A DNA stretch of 63,436 nt from CAWUIO01 sp963922455 (lineage in GTDB: Bacteria > Bacteroidota > Bacteroidia > Cytophagales > Microscillaceae). The notes beneath the pieces are model-generated. The model saw only the letters and a program-made list of their open reading frames with translations. It did no database searches and was not told where the DNA came from. Shown here piece by piece: positions 27,781 to 36,584 of this stretch. Both the position numbers and the translations under genes were made by a program. The DNA is taken from assembly GCA_963922455.1 (NCBI GenBank), contig CAWUIO010000024.1:1-63436 (forward strand). The letters run 5' to 3'. Within the stretch, counting starts at the first letter, position 1, and every line of letters begins with the position of its first letter.

Positions 27781-28011
27781 ATGATTCAGTTAATCTTGGA
27801 AATTGACCCGGCCGACGTAGATGCCGTCACCGAATGGGTCAAAAGTAACCCCTTTATCAAATCCTGGGCCGTAGAAGACCCCGATGACCAAAATGTACAA
27901 GCCATGTCCTCCCAAATCTTTTACAAATTAATCAATGCTGCCAATTTGGCTATTCAGGAGCAAAGAGTCTATAATCAAGCCGACTTAGAAAGAGAGGTGA
28001 AACAATGGTAG
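27781..28011 (+). CDS. Antitoxin-like small protein of a ParE/RelE-type module
   Basis: 76 residues, acidic, with no DNA-binding motif I can name. It begins MIQLILEIDPADVD and ends in a helical tail (NQADLEREVKQW) that could wrap the toxin. It overlaps the downstream toxin by 7 nt, an arrangement typical of toxin-antitoxin pairs. The antitoxin role is inferred from position and size. Confidence 0.7.
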   Translation: MIQLILEIDPADVDAVTEWVKSNPFIKSWAVEDPDDQNVQAMSSQIFYKLINAANLAIQEQRVYNQADLEREVKQW

Positions 28012-28298
28012 CCAAGGAAATTTTTTGGACGGAATCGGCCCGAGATCAGCTAAGACAGATTTTTGTGCGTATTGCGGGAGCTTCCCCAACGAGGGCCCGC
28101 TCTTGGGTAGATCACTTATTACAGCAAGTGGCTTTGCTAAGAGAAGAGTATGCCTACGGTACGCCCGAACCCTTACTCCGTATGGAAAGGGACAAGCACT
28201 GCTTCAAAATGATAGGCTTTTACAAAGTTTTATACGCGGAGAAGGAAGAATTTATTTTTATAAAAGCAGTATACCACAAAAGACAAAACCCGGCCTAA
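28005..28298 (+). CDS. ParE/RelE-family toxin
   Basis: 97 residues with the plasmid-stabilisation (ParE/RelE) pattern: FWTESARDQLRQIFVRIA, a central helical pair, YGTPEPLLRM, FKMIGFYKVLYAEKEEFIFIKAVYHKRQNP. The C-terminal strand pair with YKVLY and VYHKRQNP is typical. Whether it cuts mRNA or poisons gyrase cannot be read. Its last codons form one arm of a bidirectional terminator shared with the convergent methyltransferase gene, whose end overlaps by 4 nt. Confidence 0.85.
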   Translation: MVAKEIFWTESARDQLRQIFVRIAGASPTRARSWVDHLLQQVALLREEYAYGTPEPLLRMERDKHCFKMIGFYKVLYAEKEEFIFIKAVYHKRQNPA

Positions 28299-28314
28299 GA
28301 TTGCCGGGTTTTTT
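28286..28314. terminator. Bidirectional terminator inside two overlapping gene ends
   Basis: AAACCCGGC (28286-28294) and GCCGGGTTT (28303-28311) with an 8-nt loop, then T6 on the plus strand. The left arm encodes the last residues of the toxin and the right arm encodes codons of the convergent methyltransferase. Confidence 0.8.
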
Positions 28315-28987
28315 GGGCCCGGATATTGCCCCAATAATCTCTGATCCAGGTAACATGCGGATCTTGAAAACCAATTTGCCCTAACCAACTCAAATGCTTT
28401 CGGTAATGATTGGGGAAATCATAATCATCATGGTGTTGAAACAAAAAGCTGCACTCCTCATCCGGGGTGCCTAGTTCCCGGGCCATTTCTTCCCAGATCT
28501 CTAAGTGCATTTCGTAGTGAAACTCCCCGTCAATCCGCTCGATATAGAGGTCCGAGCTAGAAAAAATACCCCCGGGCACCAGGGCCCTATGTACTTTTTG
28601 GTAAAGAGCTTTCTTTTCTTCTTCTCGCAAGTGATGAATACTGAGGCCAGCCACAATGAGATCATAGGCCTCTTCTTCCAAGTCCAATTCCTGAAATAAA
28701 GACTGAGTATACGAAAAGGGGCCTTGAGTACCATAACGCATCTGACATGCTTGAATCATTTCCCAAGATGCATCCAAGAGATGGTAGGATGCCTCGGGAA
28801 ACTTTTTAGTAATTTGGTAGGTAATGTTGCCATTGCCACAGCCCAAGTCGAGGATTCTTTTAGGCTCGAATCCTTGGGGCAAGTCGCTTGAGATTGCCGC
28901 CACTAACTGATGATAATAAGGCACCCAGCGGGCAATCTTAACCGTGTAATTATCTTGGATTTCATCAAAAACTTTCCCAATTTCCAT
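28295..28987 (-). CDS. Class I SAM-dependent methyltransferase
   Basis: 230 residues with motif I ILDLGCGNGNITYQI (about 44-58), an acidic motif at LLDASWEM, and the LIVAGLSIHHL block typical of methyltransferase domain 11/25. The substrate is unknown; a C-terminal helical part with HYRKHLSWLGQIGF may bind it. It starts at an ATG (28987). The last four bases overlap the toxin gene end to end, and the shared hairpin terminates both. Confidence 0.88.
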   Translation of the reverse strand: MEIGKVFDEIQDNYTVKIARWVPYYHQLVAAISSDLPQGFEPKRILDLGCGNGNITYQITKKFPEASYHLLDASWEMIQACQMRYGTQGPFSYTQSLFQELDLEEEAYDLIVAGLSIHHLREEEKKALYQKVHRALVPGGIFSSSDLYIERIDGEFHYEMHLEIWEEMARELGTPDEECSFLFQHHDDYDFPNHYRKHLSWLGQIGFQDPHVTWIRDYWGNIRAQKTRQS

Positions 28988-29235
28988 ACATTCCCGTGTA
29001 ATGATTTGAGGCGGGAAGATACAAATATTTTAGAAAGGCTTGGAAAGTTTTATGCATTTGCCAGACTTTGTTTAAAATGTACTTGCCGGGAACCAAAACC
29101 AACTTTTACGCTTTTTCCCGTATATATACTTATTAATATATTAATTTTTTATCGGGAAAGCATTTTTAATTTAAGCTAGGTAAAATACAAGTATTGCCCA
29201 TAAACTAAAACCATATTCTAAACCAACCAAACTTT

Positions 29236-30702
29236 ATGAATAAGCCGCAATTGATCGACGGAGTACAAAAAATTGAACAGGGACTCAAAGGAAGAAACCG
29301 GGTTTTTACCATCGGGGATGCGGCCGCCCTGACCGGTTATGCCTGGCCAGAGGCCAAAGAAGCCCTAGACCAACTCATGCAGCGTTATGACTGCCGCCTC
29401 CAAGTAACCGAAAATGGCGATTTGCTCTACGACTTTGGCAAAACCCTGCACCGTCGGGGCGAACGCACCTGGGCCGAATGGTGGCAAGGCGCCAAACAAT
29501 CCCTTTGGAATACCTTTGTGTTTGTCTTCAAAATCTGGATTACCCTCACCCTGGTCGTATATTTTGTGATCTTCTTAATTCTCTTAATAGCTATGATTGT
29601 GGCTATGATGGCCGGCAATAACGACAACCGGGGCGGCGGAAGCTCCCGAGGGGGAAGTGTAGATGTCTCAGGTGGGTTTGAAGTCCTGGGAGAGATGTTC
29701 CGTTCCCTGTTTTTTTGGCGAACCGTCACGGGGGGGACCTACTACGACCGCGACCCCTACGGCTATAATTACCGCCGCTACGAATCACGCCCTTCGGTCT
29801 GGGGAAAGCGTAAAAAGAAGAAAAAAGGCAAAAACTTCGTGGCTTCGGTATACGATTTTGTATTTGGCCCGCCCCGGGTAGAAGCCCACCCCTTAGCCAA
29901 CCAAAAAGAAGTGGCCGCCTACCTGCGGGAAAACAAAGGGCTAATCGTTATGCCCGAAATCGTAGGCTTGGCCGGTTGGAACAACCCCCAGGCCGAAGAC
30001 TTCTTTACCGAGGTGATCACCCGCTACCAGGGAGATTCTAAGATTAGTGAAAATAAAGTATTGTACGGAGATTTCTACGAACTTGCCCGAAGCAGCAGCA
30101 CCGATACCGATGCCCAAATCGAGTGGTATTGGGACGAGTACGAGCCTGAATACAAACTCACCGGCAATACCAGCGGCCGCAATGCCGGGGTAGTCTTTAT
30201 GAACCTCTTCAACCTGGCCTTTGCCTCCTTTATCCTATTTGGGGGGCTACAAAATATCGAGGAAATCGCCCTCCAAGGACAAGAATGGATTGTAATTTTA
30301 CTAGGAGCCGTCCCGTTTACTTTTTCCTTTTTGTTTTTCTTGGTACCCATTTTACGCTCTTTCCAAATCGCTCCCAAAGAACGCAAGCGCCACCAAGAAA
30401 ACATCCGCAAGCGCTTGATGAAGGTGATTTACCAAAGCCCCAAGGAATCTCTTAGTCAAAAAGAAATCCTCGACGTGGCCAATGCCGACTCCCGTTTGGA
30501 AAAACTCACCTCCCAAACCAGCGAGCCGATCTTGCGCCAACTTCTTCAAGACTTTGACGGCGATCTAGATAATGACGAGTACGGCCAACCCCTTTACCGC
30601 TTCACCCGTCTCCGGGATGAGCAAAACGAAGCCCGTCATCTCCGGGCCCAACGTTCCGAAGGCAAAGACCTGGGCAATATCGTTTTTGATACCCACGATT
30701 AA
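29236..30702 (+). CDS. Membrane protein with three winged-helix-like modules
   Basis: 488 residues. A cytoplasmic N-terminal module (about 20-70: FTIGDAAALTGY to DLLYDFG) is followed by a long hydrophobic segment (90-125), then Gly/Arg/Tyr-rich and Lys-rich linkers. A second similar module (about 225-285: VMPEIVGLAGWNNPQAEDFF to VLYGDFYEL) precedes two membrane helices (about 320-375), and a third module (about 410-465: LSQKEILDVANADSRLEKLT to PLYRFTRL) closes the protein. The repeated helix-helix-strand pattern ending in (L)Y.F suggests winged-helix-like folds; this is my inference. I do not recognise the family. Element G follows 11 nt after the stop. Confidence 0.6.
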   Translation: MNKPQLIDGVQKIEQGLKGRNRVFTIGDAAALTGYAWPEAKEALDQLMQRYDCRLQVTENGDLLYDFGKTLHRRGERTWAEWWQGAKQSLWNTFVFVFKIWITLTLVVYFVIFLILLIAMIVAMMAGNNDNRGGGSSRGGSVDVSGGFEVLGEMFRSLFFWRTVTGGTYYDRDPYGYNYRRYESRPSVWGKRKKKKKGKNFVASVYDFVFGPPRVEAHPLANQKEVAAYLRENKGLIVMPEIVGLAGWNNPQAEDFFTEVITRYQGDSKISENKVLYGDFYELARSSSTDTDAQIEWYWDEYEPEYKLTGNTSGRNAGVVFMNLFNLAFASFILFGGLQNIEEIALQGQEWIVILLGAVPFTFSFLFFLVPILRSFQIAPKERKRHQENIRKRLMKVIYQSPKESLSQKEILDVANADSRLEKLTSQTSEPILRQLLQDFDGDLDNDEYGQPLYRFTRLRDEQNEARHLRAQRSEGKDLGNIVFDTHD

Positions 30703-30713
30703 GCATAGCATCT

Positions 30714-30840
30714 GGGGCTGCCCCCCGGCTGTCATTTTCGGCTTTGATCTAAAATAGGCGGCCGGGGGTCGGGCTTTCGCTACTCGCTGCCTTTCCCCGC
30801 ATCCCCCCACGAGCTCAGACAGGCCGCTCTATCCCTCAGC
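30714..30840 (-). repeat. Structured intergenic element, copy G
   Basis: 127 bp, CCCCCGG-stem subfamily. Its first 76 bp, including the normally unique centre, match copy H in inverted orientation with two mismatches. It begins 11 nt after the stop of the three-module membrane protein gene. Confidence 0.9.
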
Positions 30841-31120
30841 TGAAGAAGAAGCGAGAGGAGAGAGGAGAGAGGAGAGATTTTGGGAACTATTGGCTCGGGT
30901 GTATTTGCCACTCGTTGTGAGTGGATGTTCCGCAGGATCATCCCGAACTTCCTCGTAAAAGCAATTCTCTAAATTGCTAGCCTCTACCTCCCGCAAGTTT
31001 GGCCGAAAGGCGTAAATGTGGGAACCATTGGAGCAAGTTTGCAACTTGCGATTAGGCAAATACCCCTCATTTCCCGCAAGTTTGCCAATGCGGTTTAGCA
31101 TAATGGGCATTACACATGCT

Positions 31121-31152
31121 AAAAAGAAGCGGCCGCAATGCCATTGCAGCCG
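31121..31152 (-). terminator. Intrinsic terminator of the GH13 gene
   Basis: On the minus strand CGGCTGCAATG pairs with CATTGCGGCCG (31130-31152), an almost perfect stem, followed by CTTCTTTTT. It lies 14 nt past the GH13 stop codon. Confidence 0.75.
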
Positions 31153-31165
31153 AACATGGCTTCAT

Positions 31166-32962
31166 TTAACTCCCCGCCTTCTCCGAAAATTTATAAATCA
31201 CCGCTTGATAAGGCTGCAAGTTGACTAGCCCTTCTCCCTGCTTTAAGTCCTCGTAATTATTAATCTGCACTTCTCCCAGTTCCATCGTTTCGGGCAGGGC
31301 AAAAGCTGCTTCCTTTTCCGAGAAATTAAGCAAGACCACCATCTTGTCTTCTCCCTGCACGCGGGTATAGGCATAAACCTGCGGATTATCTTTATCTAGC
31401 AATTCATAGGCTCCGTAGACCAGCACCGGATTGGCCTTACGCAGCGCAGTCATCTTACGAAAATAATGCAAGACCGAGTTGGGATCTTTATCCGCAGTGG
31501 CCGCATTGATCTCGGTATAATTCGGGTTGACGGACAGCCAAGGTTGGGCGGTGGAGAAACCAGCGTATTCGGAGTCATCCCACTGGAAAGGGGTACGGCA
31601 ATTGTCCCGGGACAAAGCCTTAAGTTCTTCCATATAGGCATCCAGATCACCTCCTTCTTGTTTTATGCGTTCGTATCCGTTCTTGGCAGCAATGTCATTA
31701 TAGTCCTCAATATTCTCATAGCGCACATTGGTCATGCCCAACTCATCGCCTTGGTAGCAGTAGGGAGTACCGCGCATGCTTAAAATAAAGGTATTGAGCA
31801 TTTTAGCCGAAACTTCCCGAAACTCTGGTGAATCATTGCCATATTTACTCACCATTCGGGGCACATCGTGATTGGCCAGGAAGATAGAAAGCCAGCCACT
31901 TTTGGCAAAGGCACTGTCCCAGCGGGAGTAAACCTCTTTAAAGTCGGCTAGTTTGTATCCCTCTAAGGTATTGCCAATGTCCATGCCTTCAAAGTGGTAG
32001 ACCATGTTGAGTTCGTTCCGGTCGTCGTCTACCAAGTCGTGGGCATCTTGAAAGGTACTGCCCGCCCCCTCAGCCACGGTCATCACGTCGTACTGACTGA
32101 TTACTTCCCGGTTTACTTCTTGCAAATAAGGGTGTAAATTGGGCCCCATCCCGTAATATTTGATGATATCTTCCTCGTAACCTTCGGGCAGTTTGGGGAA
32201 AGTAGTGTCTTTGGAAACATATTGGAAGGCATCCATGCGGAAGCCGTCAATCCCTTTGTCTAGCCAAAACCGCATAATATCCATGACTTCTTGGCGTACC
32301 TTGGGGTTTTCCCAGTTGAGGTCGGGTTGTTTTCGGGCAAAGTAGTGGAGGAAATAAGCATTGCTCAGGGAGTCGTAGAGCCAAGCATCGCTATTGACAT
32401 CAAAAAAGCTAAACCGGGGATTGGGCTGGCCTTTTTCGGCTGGCCACCAATGGTAGTAGTCTCGGTAAGGGTTATCCCGGGATTTACGGGACTCCACAAA
32501 CCAGGGGTGTTCGTCGCTGCTGTGGTTTACGACCAGGTCCATGACCAGCATAATGCCTCTTTGGTGCATGCCTTCCAAGAGCTCATCAAAGTCTTGCATG
32601 GTACCAAACTCTTCCATAATGCCGCGATAGTCGCTGATGTCATAGCCATTATCGGCATTGGGAGAAGTATAAATGGGGTTGAGCCAGACCATGTCTACGC
32701 CTAAACTCTGGATGTAATCTAATTTCTCAATGATCCCCCGGAGGTCGCCAACCCCATCGCCGTCTGAATCTTTAAAACTACGGGGGTAAATTTGGTAGAT
32801 GATGGCCTCTTTCCACCAGCCTTCTTTTTTTTCTACGCTACTGGGGTATTCATCCGTTTGCGGGCTATCCTCTTGCTGAGGACTAGGGGTATTGCAAGCT
32901 GTGACAGAAAATAGGATGGCCCAAATGATGTAAAGGCCTCTCTTAATGGTTGCTTTTGTCAT
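31166..32962 (-). CDS. GH13 alpha-amylase/alpha-glucosidase family lipoprotein
   Basis: 598 residues from the ATG at 32962; a TTG 45 nt upstream was rejected. The N-terminus (MTKATIKRGLYIIWAILFSVTAC) ends in a lipobox with Cys in TACN, so the enzyme is a lipoprotein. The (beta/alpha)8 barrel shows the GH13 conserved regions: DLVVNHSSDEHPW, GFRMDAF (nucleophile Asp), VAEGAG (acid/base Glu) and FLANHDVPR. The DGDGVGDLRGI block and the lengths fit the oligo-1,6-glucosidase/alpha-glucosidase branch. It likely cleaves short alpha-glucans in the periplasm. It stands alone, boxed by the inverted elements G and H; no SusCD genes are adjacent. Confidence 0.92.
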   Translation of the reverse strand: MTKATIKRGLYIIWAILFSVTACNTPSPQQEDSPQTDEYPSSVEKKEGWWKEAIIYQIYPRSFKDSDGDGVGDLRGIIEKLDYIQSLGVDMVWLNPIYTSPNADNGYDISDYRGIMEEFGTMQDFDELLEGMHQRGIMLVMDLVVNHSSDEHPWFVESRKSRDNPYRDYYHWWPAEKGQPNPRFSFFDVNSDAWLYDSLSNAYFLHYFARKQPDLNWENPKVRQEVMDIMRFWLDKGIDGFRMDAFQYVSKDTTFPKLPEGYEEDIIKYYGMGPNLHPYLQEVNREVISQYDVMTVAEGAGSTFQDAHDLVDDDRNELNMVYHFEGMDIGNTLEGYKLADFKEVYSRWDSAFAKSGWLSIFLANHDVPRMVSKYGNDSPEFREVSAKMLNTFILSMRGTPYCYQGDELGMTNVRYENIEDYNDIAAKNGYERIKQEGGDLDAYMEELKALSRDNCRTPFQWDDSEYAGFSTAQPWLSVNPNYTEINAATADKDPNSVLHYFRKMTALRKANPVLVYGAYELLDKDNPQVYAYTRVQGEDKMVVLLNFSEKEAAFALPETMELGEVQINNYEDLKQGEGLVNLQPYQAVIYKFSEKAGS

Positions 32963-33332
32963 GATAGTATCCAGTTCGTTTTTATGGGTTGTTTTAGCCA
33001 ATATCAAACGAAAATAGGCGAGAAATGGGAAGCTTGCAAATATATCCTCCGGTCTGCCCTGGGCGGCGACTGCAAGTTTTATGGGCTGAATATGGGCCGC
33101 TCAACCCGTGTACAGTACCGGATTGCTTATCTCTCTTCTCCCATCTCCCGGTTCTTGGCTCCCAGTTCCCAAAATCTCTGCTCTCGCCTCTTCTTCAGCT
33201 GAGGGATAGAGCGGCCTGTTTGAGCTCGCCGCTGGTTTGTGCGGGGGCCAGCGAGTAGCGAAAGCCCGACCCCCGGCCGCCCATTTTAGATCAAAGCCGA
33301 AAATGACAGCCGGGGGACAGCCCCACTTGCGC
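32963..33332. other. Gene-free stretch with element H
   Basis: 370 nt. The left part holds the GH13 promoter region. Then come a pyrimidine-rich tract (33130-33190) with CCCGGTTCTTGGCTCCC and TCTTCTTCAGCT, and element H (33197-33324). No gene was seen. Confidence 0.6.
33197..33324 (+). repeat. Structured intergenic element, copy H
   Basis: 128 bp, CCCCCGG-stem subfamily, inverted partner of copy G. The similarity extends past the element into the TCTTCTTCAGCT and AGAGATTTTGGGAACT companion tract. Its GGGGC end is 8 nt behind the stop of the CoA-transferase gene, which reads into it. Confidence 0.9.
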
Positions 33333-34622
33333 TTAGATATTTACGGGAAGCCCCCAAAAATCCCGGGCTTCTTTGGCTAAGGACTCACGGTGGTCGGGAT
33401 GGGCAATGCGAATGAGGTTTTCGGCACTTTCCTTCATGCTCTTGGCATAGCAGTCGGCAATGCCGTATTCGGTGACGACATAGTGCACGTGGGCCCGGGT
33501 GGTGACTACTCCGGCTCCTGGGTTTAAGCAAGCACTAATCCGGCTTTTACCTTTGGAGGTAGTAGAGGGCAAGGCAATAATGGGTTTTCCTCCTTCGGAA
33601 AGAGAGGCCCCGCGAATGTAGTCCATCTGCCCCCCAATCCCAGAATATATCCGGGTACCGATGGAATCGGCCGCCACTTGCCCGGTTAAATCTACCTCGA
33701 TGGCACTGTTGATGGCGGTAACTTTGGGGTTTTGAGAAATGACGGCCGTATGGTTGACATAGGCCACATCCATCATTTGCACCAAAGGATTGTCATGGAT
33801 GAAATCATAGACTTTTTGGGTGCCCAATACAAAGGCCGATACGATTTTGTGGCGATTGATATGTTTATGGGTGCCTGTAATGACGCCCGACTCTACCAAG
33901 GGAATCAAGCCATCAGAAAACATTTCTGTATGGATCCCTAAGTTTTTATGATCTTTTAGAGCTGCCAAAGCTGCATCAGGGATCACCCCAATCCCGGCTT
34001 GGATGGTAGCTCCATCTTCTACCAGGCTGGCCACAAAGTTGCCAATGGCCAGGTCGGTTTCGCTGGGTTCTTGGGGCGGGAAAGAGGGGAGGGGGTAATC
34101 GACTTCCACCACTTTATCAAAAGCCGAAATATGCAGGTTGCCATCGCCGTGGCTTCGGGGCATCTGAGGGTTAATTTCGGCAATTTTGATGCGGGCCGAC
34201 TGGAGTCCGGCCAGCGACATATCTACTGAGGGGCCCAGGGAACAAAAGCCGTGACGGTCGGGGCTGGATACTTGCACGAGGGCAACATCCAAAGGAATAA
34301 TTTTACGCCTAAAAATTTGAGGGATCTCGCTTAAAAACACGGGAATGTACTCGGCCCGGCCTTGGTTGATGGCTTTGCGGGTATTAGGCCCCACAAAAAA
34401 GGTCTTGAGATGAAAACTGTCTTTACAAATTTCATCCGTGTAGGGGGCATCGCCCGTAGTAAGCAGGTGATAAATCGTGACATCCCGGAGCGAATCTACC
34501 CGGTCTCGGAGGGCCTTGACCAAAACTTGGGGAGTGGCCGCAACGCTGTGAATAAATACGCTTTGTCCGGAGCCCAATAGCGATAAGGCTTCTTCGGGAC
34601 TACTGGCGGTATACTGGCTCAT
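33333..34622 (-). CDS. Acetyl-CoA hydrolase/transferase family protein (4-hydroxybutyrate CoA-transferase-like)
   Basis: 429 residues of the two-domain class I CoA-transferase fold. Motifs include GAGIGVIPDAALAAL-like QAGIGVIPD, GIHTEMFSDG with the Glu expected to form the acyl-CoA thioester intermediate, and the C-terminal GGKPIIALPSTTSKGKSRIS and VTEYGIADCYAKS blocks. It moves CoA between short-chain acyl groups, probably acetyl-CoA and a hydroxy- or butyrate-type acid, in central metabolism. It starts at an ATG and is a single gene. Confidence 0.88.
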   Translation of the reverse strand: MSQYTASSPEEALSLLGSGQSVFIHSVAATPQVLVKALRDRVDSLRDVTIYHLLTTGDAPYTDEICKDSFHLKTFFVGPNTRKAINQGRAEYIPVFLSEIPQIFRRKIIPLDVALVQVSSPDRHGFCSLGPSVDMSLAGLQSARIKIAEINPQMPRSHGDGNLHISAFDKVVEVDYPLPSFPPQEPSETDLAIGNFVASLVEDGATIQAGIGVIPDAALAALKDHKNLGIHTEMFSDGLIPLVESGVITGTHKHINRHKIVSAFVLGTQKVYDFIHDNPLVQMMDVAYVNHTAVISQNPKVTAINSAIEVDLTGQVAADSIGTRIYSGIGGQMDYIRGASLSEGGKPIIALPSTTSKGKSRISACLNPGAGVVTTRAHVHYVVTEYGIADCYAKSMKESAENLIRIAHPDHRESLAKEARDFWGLPVNI

Positions 34623-34914
34623 ATTTATCTTTTATTTTAATACTAAAAGTGCTATTTCCTGGTTTTAGGGATAGGAGGTATTTTATCTGGGGTAAATATT
34701 AAAAAAAACTAATTTTCTTTGGTAAGAAAGTAATAAGGGAACTCCTTTTATCTATTTATTCCTTTAAAATAAAGAGATTTATATGGTGTTTTATTGAATT
34801 ATTTCTTTATTCTGCCCAGCAAAATTTTATAGTAATTTATTATTCGTCTGCCTATACCTATAATTACTCTTTCTTTTTATATGTGATTAAACGAAAACGC
34901 AAATATCCTTTCAT

Positions 34915-36477
34915 ATGCAAAACTACTCAATCTTATGGGCCGACGACGAAATTGAACTATTAAAACCCCATATTCTCTTCTTATCCAAAAAAGGCTACGA
35001 AGTAACTCCCGTCAACAGTGGCACAGATGCCTTGGATATCATCCAGGAAGAAAACTTTGATGTTATCTTTTTGGATGAAAACATGCCCGGAATGACGGGC
35101 TTGGAGACTTTAACCCAAATTAAGGCGATTAAGCCAGAGATCCCGGTGATTATGATCACCAAAAGTGAAGAGGAGCACATCATGGAAGAAGCGATTGGGT
35201 CTAAAATCGCCGACTACCTCATCAAACCGCTCAACCCCAACCAGATACTACTTTCGGTCAAAAAATTATTGGATAACAAGCGCTTGATCAGTGAGAAAAC
35301 CAATCAGGGCTATCAGCAAGACTTTCGTAACTTGGCCATGGCCTTTAATGACCGGATGGACCATCACGAATGGATCGAGGTGTACAAAAAGCTGATTTTT
35401 TGGGAGCTGGAGATTGAGAGCACCAATAGCAAGGATATGTCGGAGATCCTGGATATGCAAAAAAGTGAGGCCAATACCAATTTTACCCGGTTTATCGAGG
35501 AAAATTACGGAGACTGGCTCAACGATCCGGATGTAGACCGGCCTGTGCTCTCGCATCAACTCATGCGTAAAAAAGTATTTCCCTTGCTTGAGGAAGATAA
35601 CTTTGATTCCTTATTTTTTATTTTGGTTGACAACCTACGCTATGATCAATGGCGTATGATTGCGCCTATCCTCTCAGAGTATTATACCATAGACGAGGAG
35701 TCGGCCTATTTCTCCATTTTGCCAACCACTACGGCATATGCGCGGAATGCTATATTTTCGGGTATGTTGCCCAATGATATGGCCAAATATCACAGCGATA
35801 TCTGGGTACAAGAAGACGAAGAAGAAGGAAAAAACTTGAATGAGTCGGAATTTCTGGCGCGTCAGCTTAAAAAGAACCGCTTTGATATCAAGCATTCCTA
35901 CCACAAAATTATTACCCAAAATCAAGGGAAGAATGTGGTAGACCAGGCAGACAACCTGCTCAACAATAAGCTCAATGCCGTGGTATTCAACTTTGTGGAT
36001 ATGCTCTCCCACGCCCGGACGGACATGAATATGATACGGGAGCTGATGCCCGATGAGTCGGCTTTTCGCTCATTAACGCGTTCCTGGTTTCAACACTCGC
36101 CCCTGTTGGACCTACTCACCAAGTTGGCCCAAAAGAATGTAAAGGTCATTGTTACCACCGATCACGGAACAATCTGCGTAAAAAGGCCTTTTAAAATCAT
36201 TGGAGACCGGAATGTGAATACCAATTTGCGCTTTAAGCAAGGCAAAAACCTGAGTTACGATGATAATAAAGTCCTAAGCCTAAGCAACCCCAAAGAATAC
36301 CACCTGCCCAAATTAAACGTATCCACCTCTTACGTATTTGCCACCGAAGATTATTTCTTCGCTTACCCCAATAATTTTAACTACTACGTAAATTATTACC
36401 GGGACACCTTCCAACACGGAGGGGTATCTATGGAAGAAATGATTATCCCCTTTGCGGTCTTGTCTCCTAGGAGTTAA
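34915..36477 (+). CDS. porX: PorX, T9SS two-component response regulator with PglZ-type effector domain
   Basis: 520 residues. The receiver domain (1-120) has acidic pocket D10-D11, phosphoacceptor Asp54 (FLDENMPG) and a conserved Lys in MITKSEEE. It is followed by a helical linker and an alkaline-phosphatase-fold PglZ domain (about 205-515): FFILVDNLRYDQW, PTTTAYARNAIFSG, FNFVDMLSHAR and TTDHGTICVKRPFK with the metal-binding Asp-His. PorX of Porphyromonas and Flavobacterium regulates type IX secretion genes with PorY/SigP. It stands alone with an AT-rich upstream region and its own terminator. The PglZ domain here is not a BREX component. Confidence 0.93.
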   Translation: MQNYSILWADDEIELLKPHILFLSKKGYEVTPVNSGTDALDIIQEENFDVIFLDENMPGMTGLETLTQIKAIKPEIPVIMITKSEEEHIMEEAIGSKIADYLIKPLNPNQILLSVKKLLDNKRLISEKTNQGYQQDFRNLAMAFNDRMDHHEWIEVYKKLIFWELEIESTNSKDMSEILDMQKSEANTNFTRFIEENYGDWLNDPDVDRPVLSHQLMRKKVFPLLEEDNFDSLFFILVDNLRYDQWRMIAPILSEYYTIDEESAYFSILPTTTAYARNAIFSGMLPNDMAKYHSDIWVQEDEEEGKNLNESEFLARQLKKNRFDIKHSYHKIITQNQGKNVVDQADNLLNNKLNAVVFNFVDMLSHARTDMNMIRELMPDESAFRSLTRSWFQHSPLLDLLTKLAQKNVKVIVTTDHGTICVKRPFKIIGDRNVNTNLRFKQGKNLSYDDNKVLSLSNPKEYHLPKLNVSTSYVFATEDYFFAYPNNFNYYVNYYRDTFQHGGVSMEEMIIPFAVLSPRS

Positions 36478-36516
36478 TCAAAAGCCTCCAAATGGAGGTA
36501 ATTGCCTAAAAATCAG

Positions 36517-36544
36517 AAAGCCGACGCAAGTCGGCTTTTTTTTT
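36517..36544 (+). terminator. Intrinsic terminator of porX
   Basis: AAAGCCGAC (36517-36525), loop GCAA, GTCGGCTTT (36530-36538), then a run of nine T. It is the clearest intrinsic terminator in the window. Confidence 0.9.
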
Positions 36545-36584
36545 GTACCAGGACTAGGTAATTTGGAAGCTGGAAAAAATATCT

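Larger units (their letters stand above)
30703..31165. other. Hairpin-rich gene-free stretch between element G and the GH13 gene
   Basis: 463 nt. After element G (30714-30840) come a GAGAGGA purine tract (30851-30877) and three hairpins: CCACTC-5-GAGTGG (30908-30924), AGCAATT-5-AATTGCT (30960-30978), GCAAGTT-3-AACTTGC (31033-31049). GCAAGTTTG recurs at 30993, 31033 and 31076. The GH13 terminator is at 31121-31152. No gene was seen; a structured RNA or a decayed mobile element is possible. Confidence 0.55.

Noticed and set aside
34915..36477. PglZ domain as part of a BREX defence system
   Set aside because: The protein begins with a response-regulator receiver and matches PorX throughout; no brx or pgl genes are nearby.
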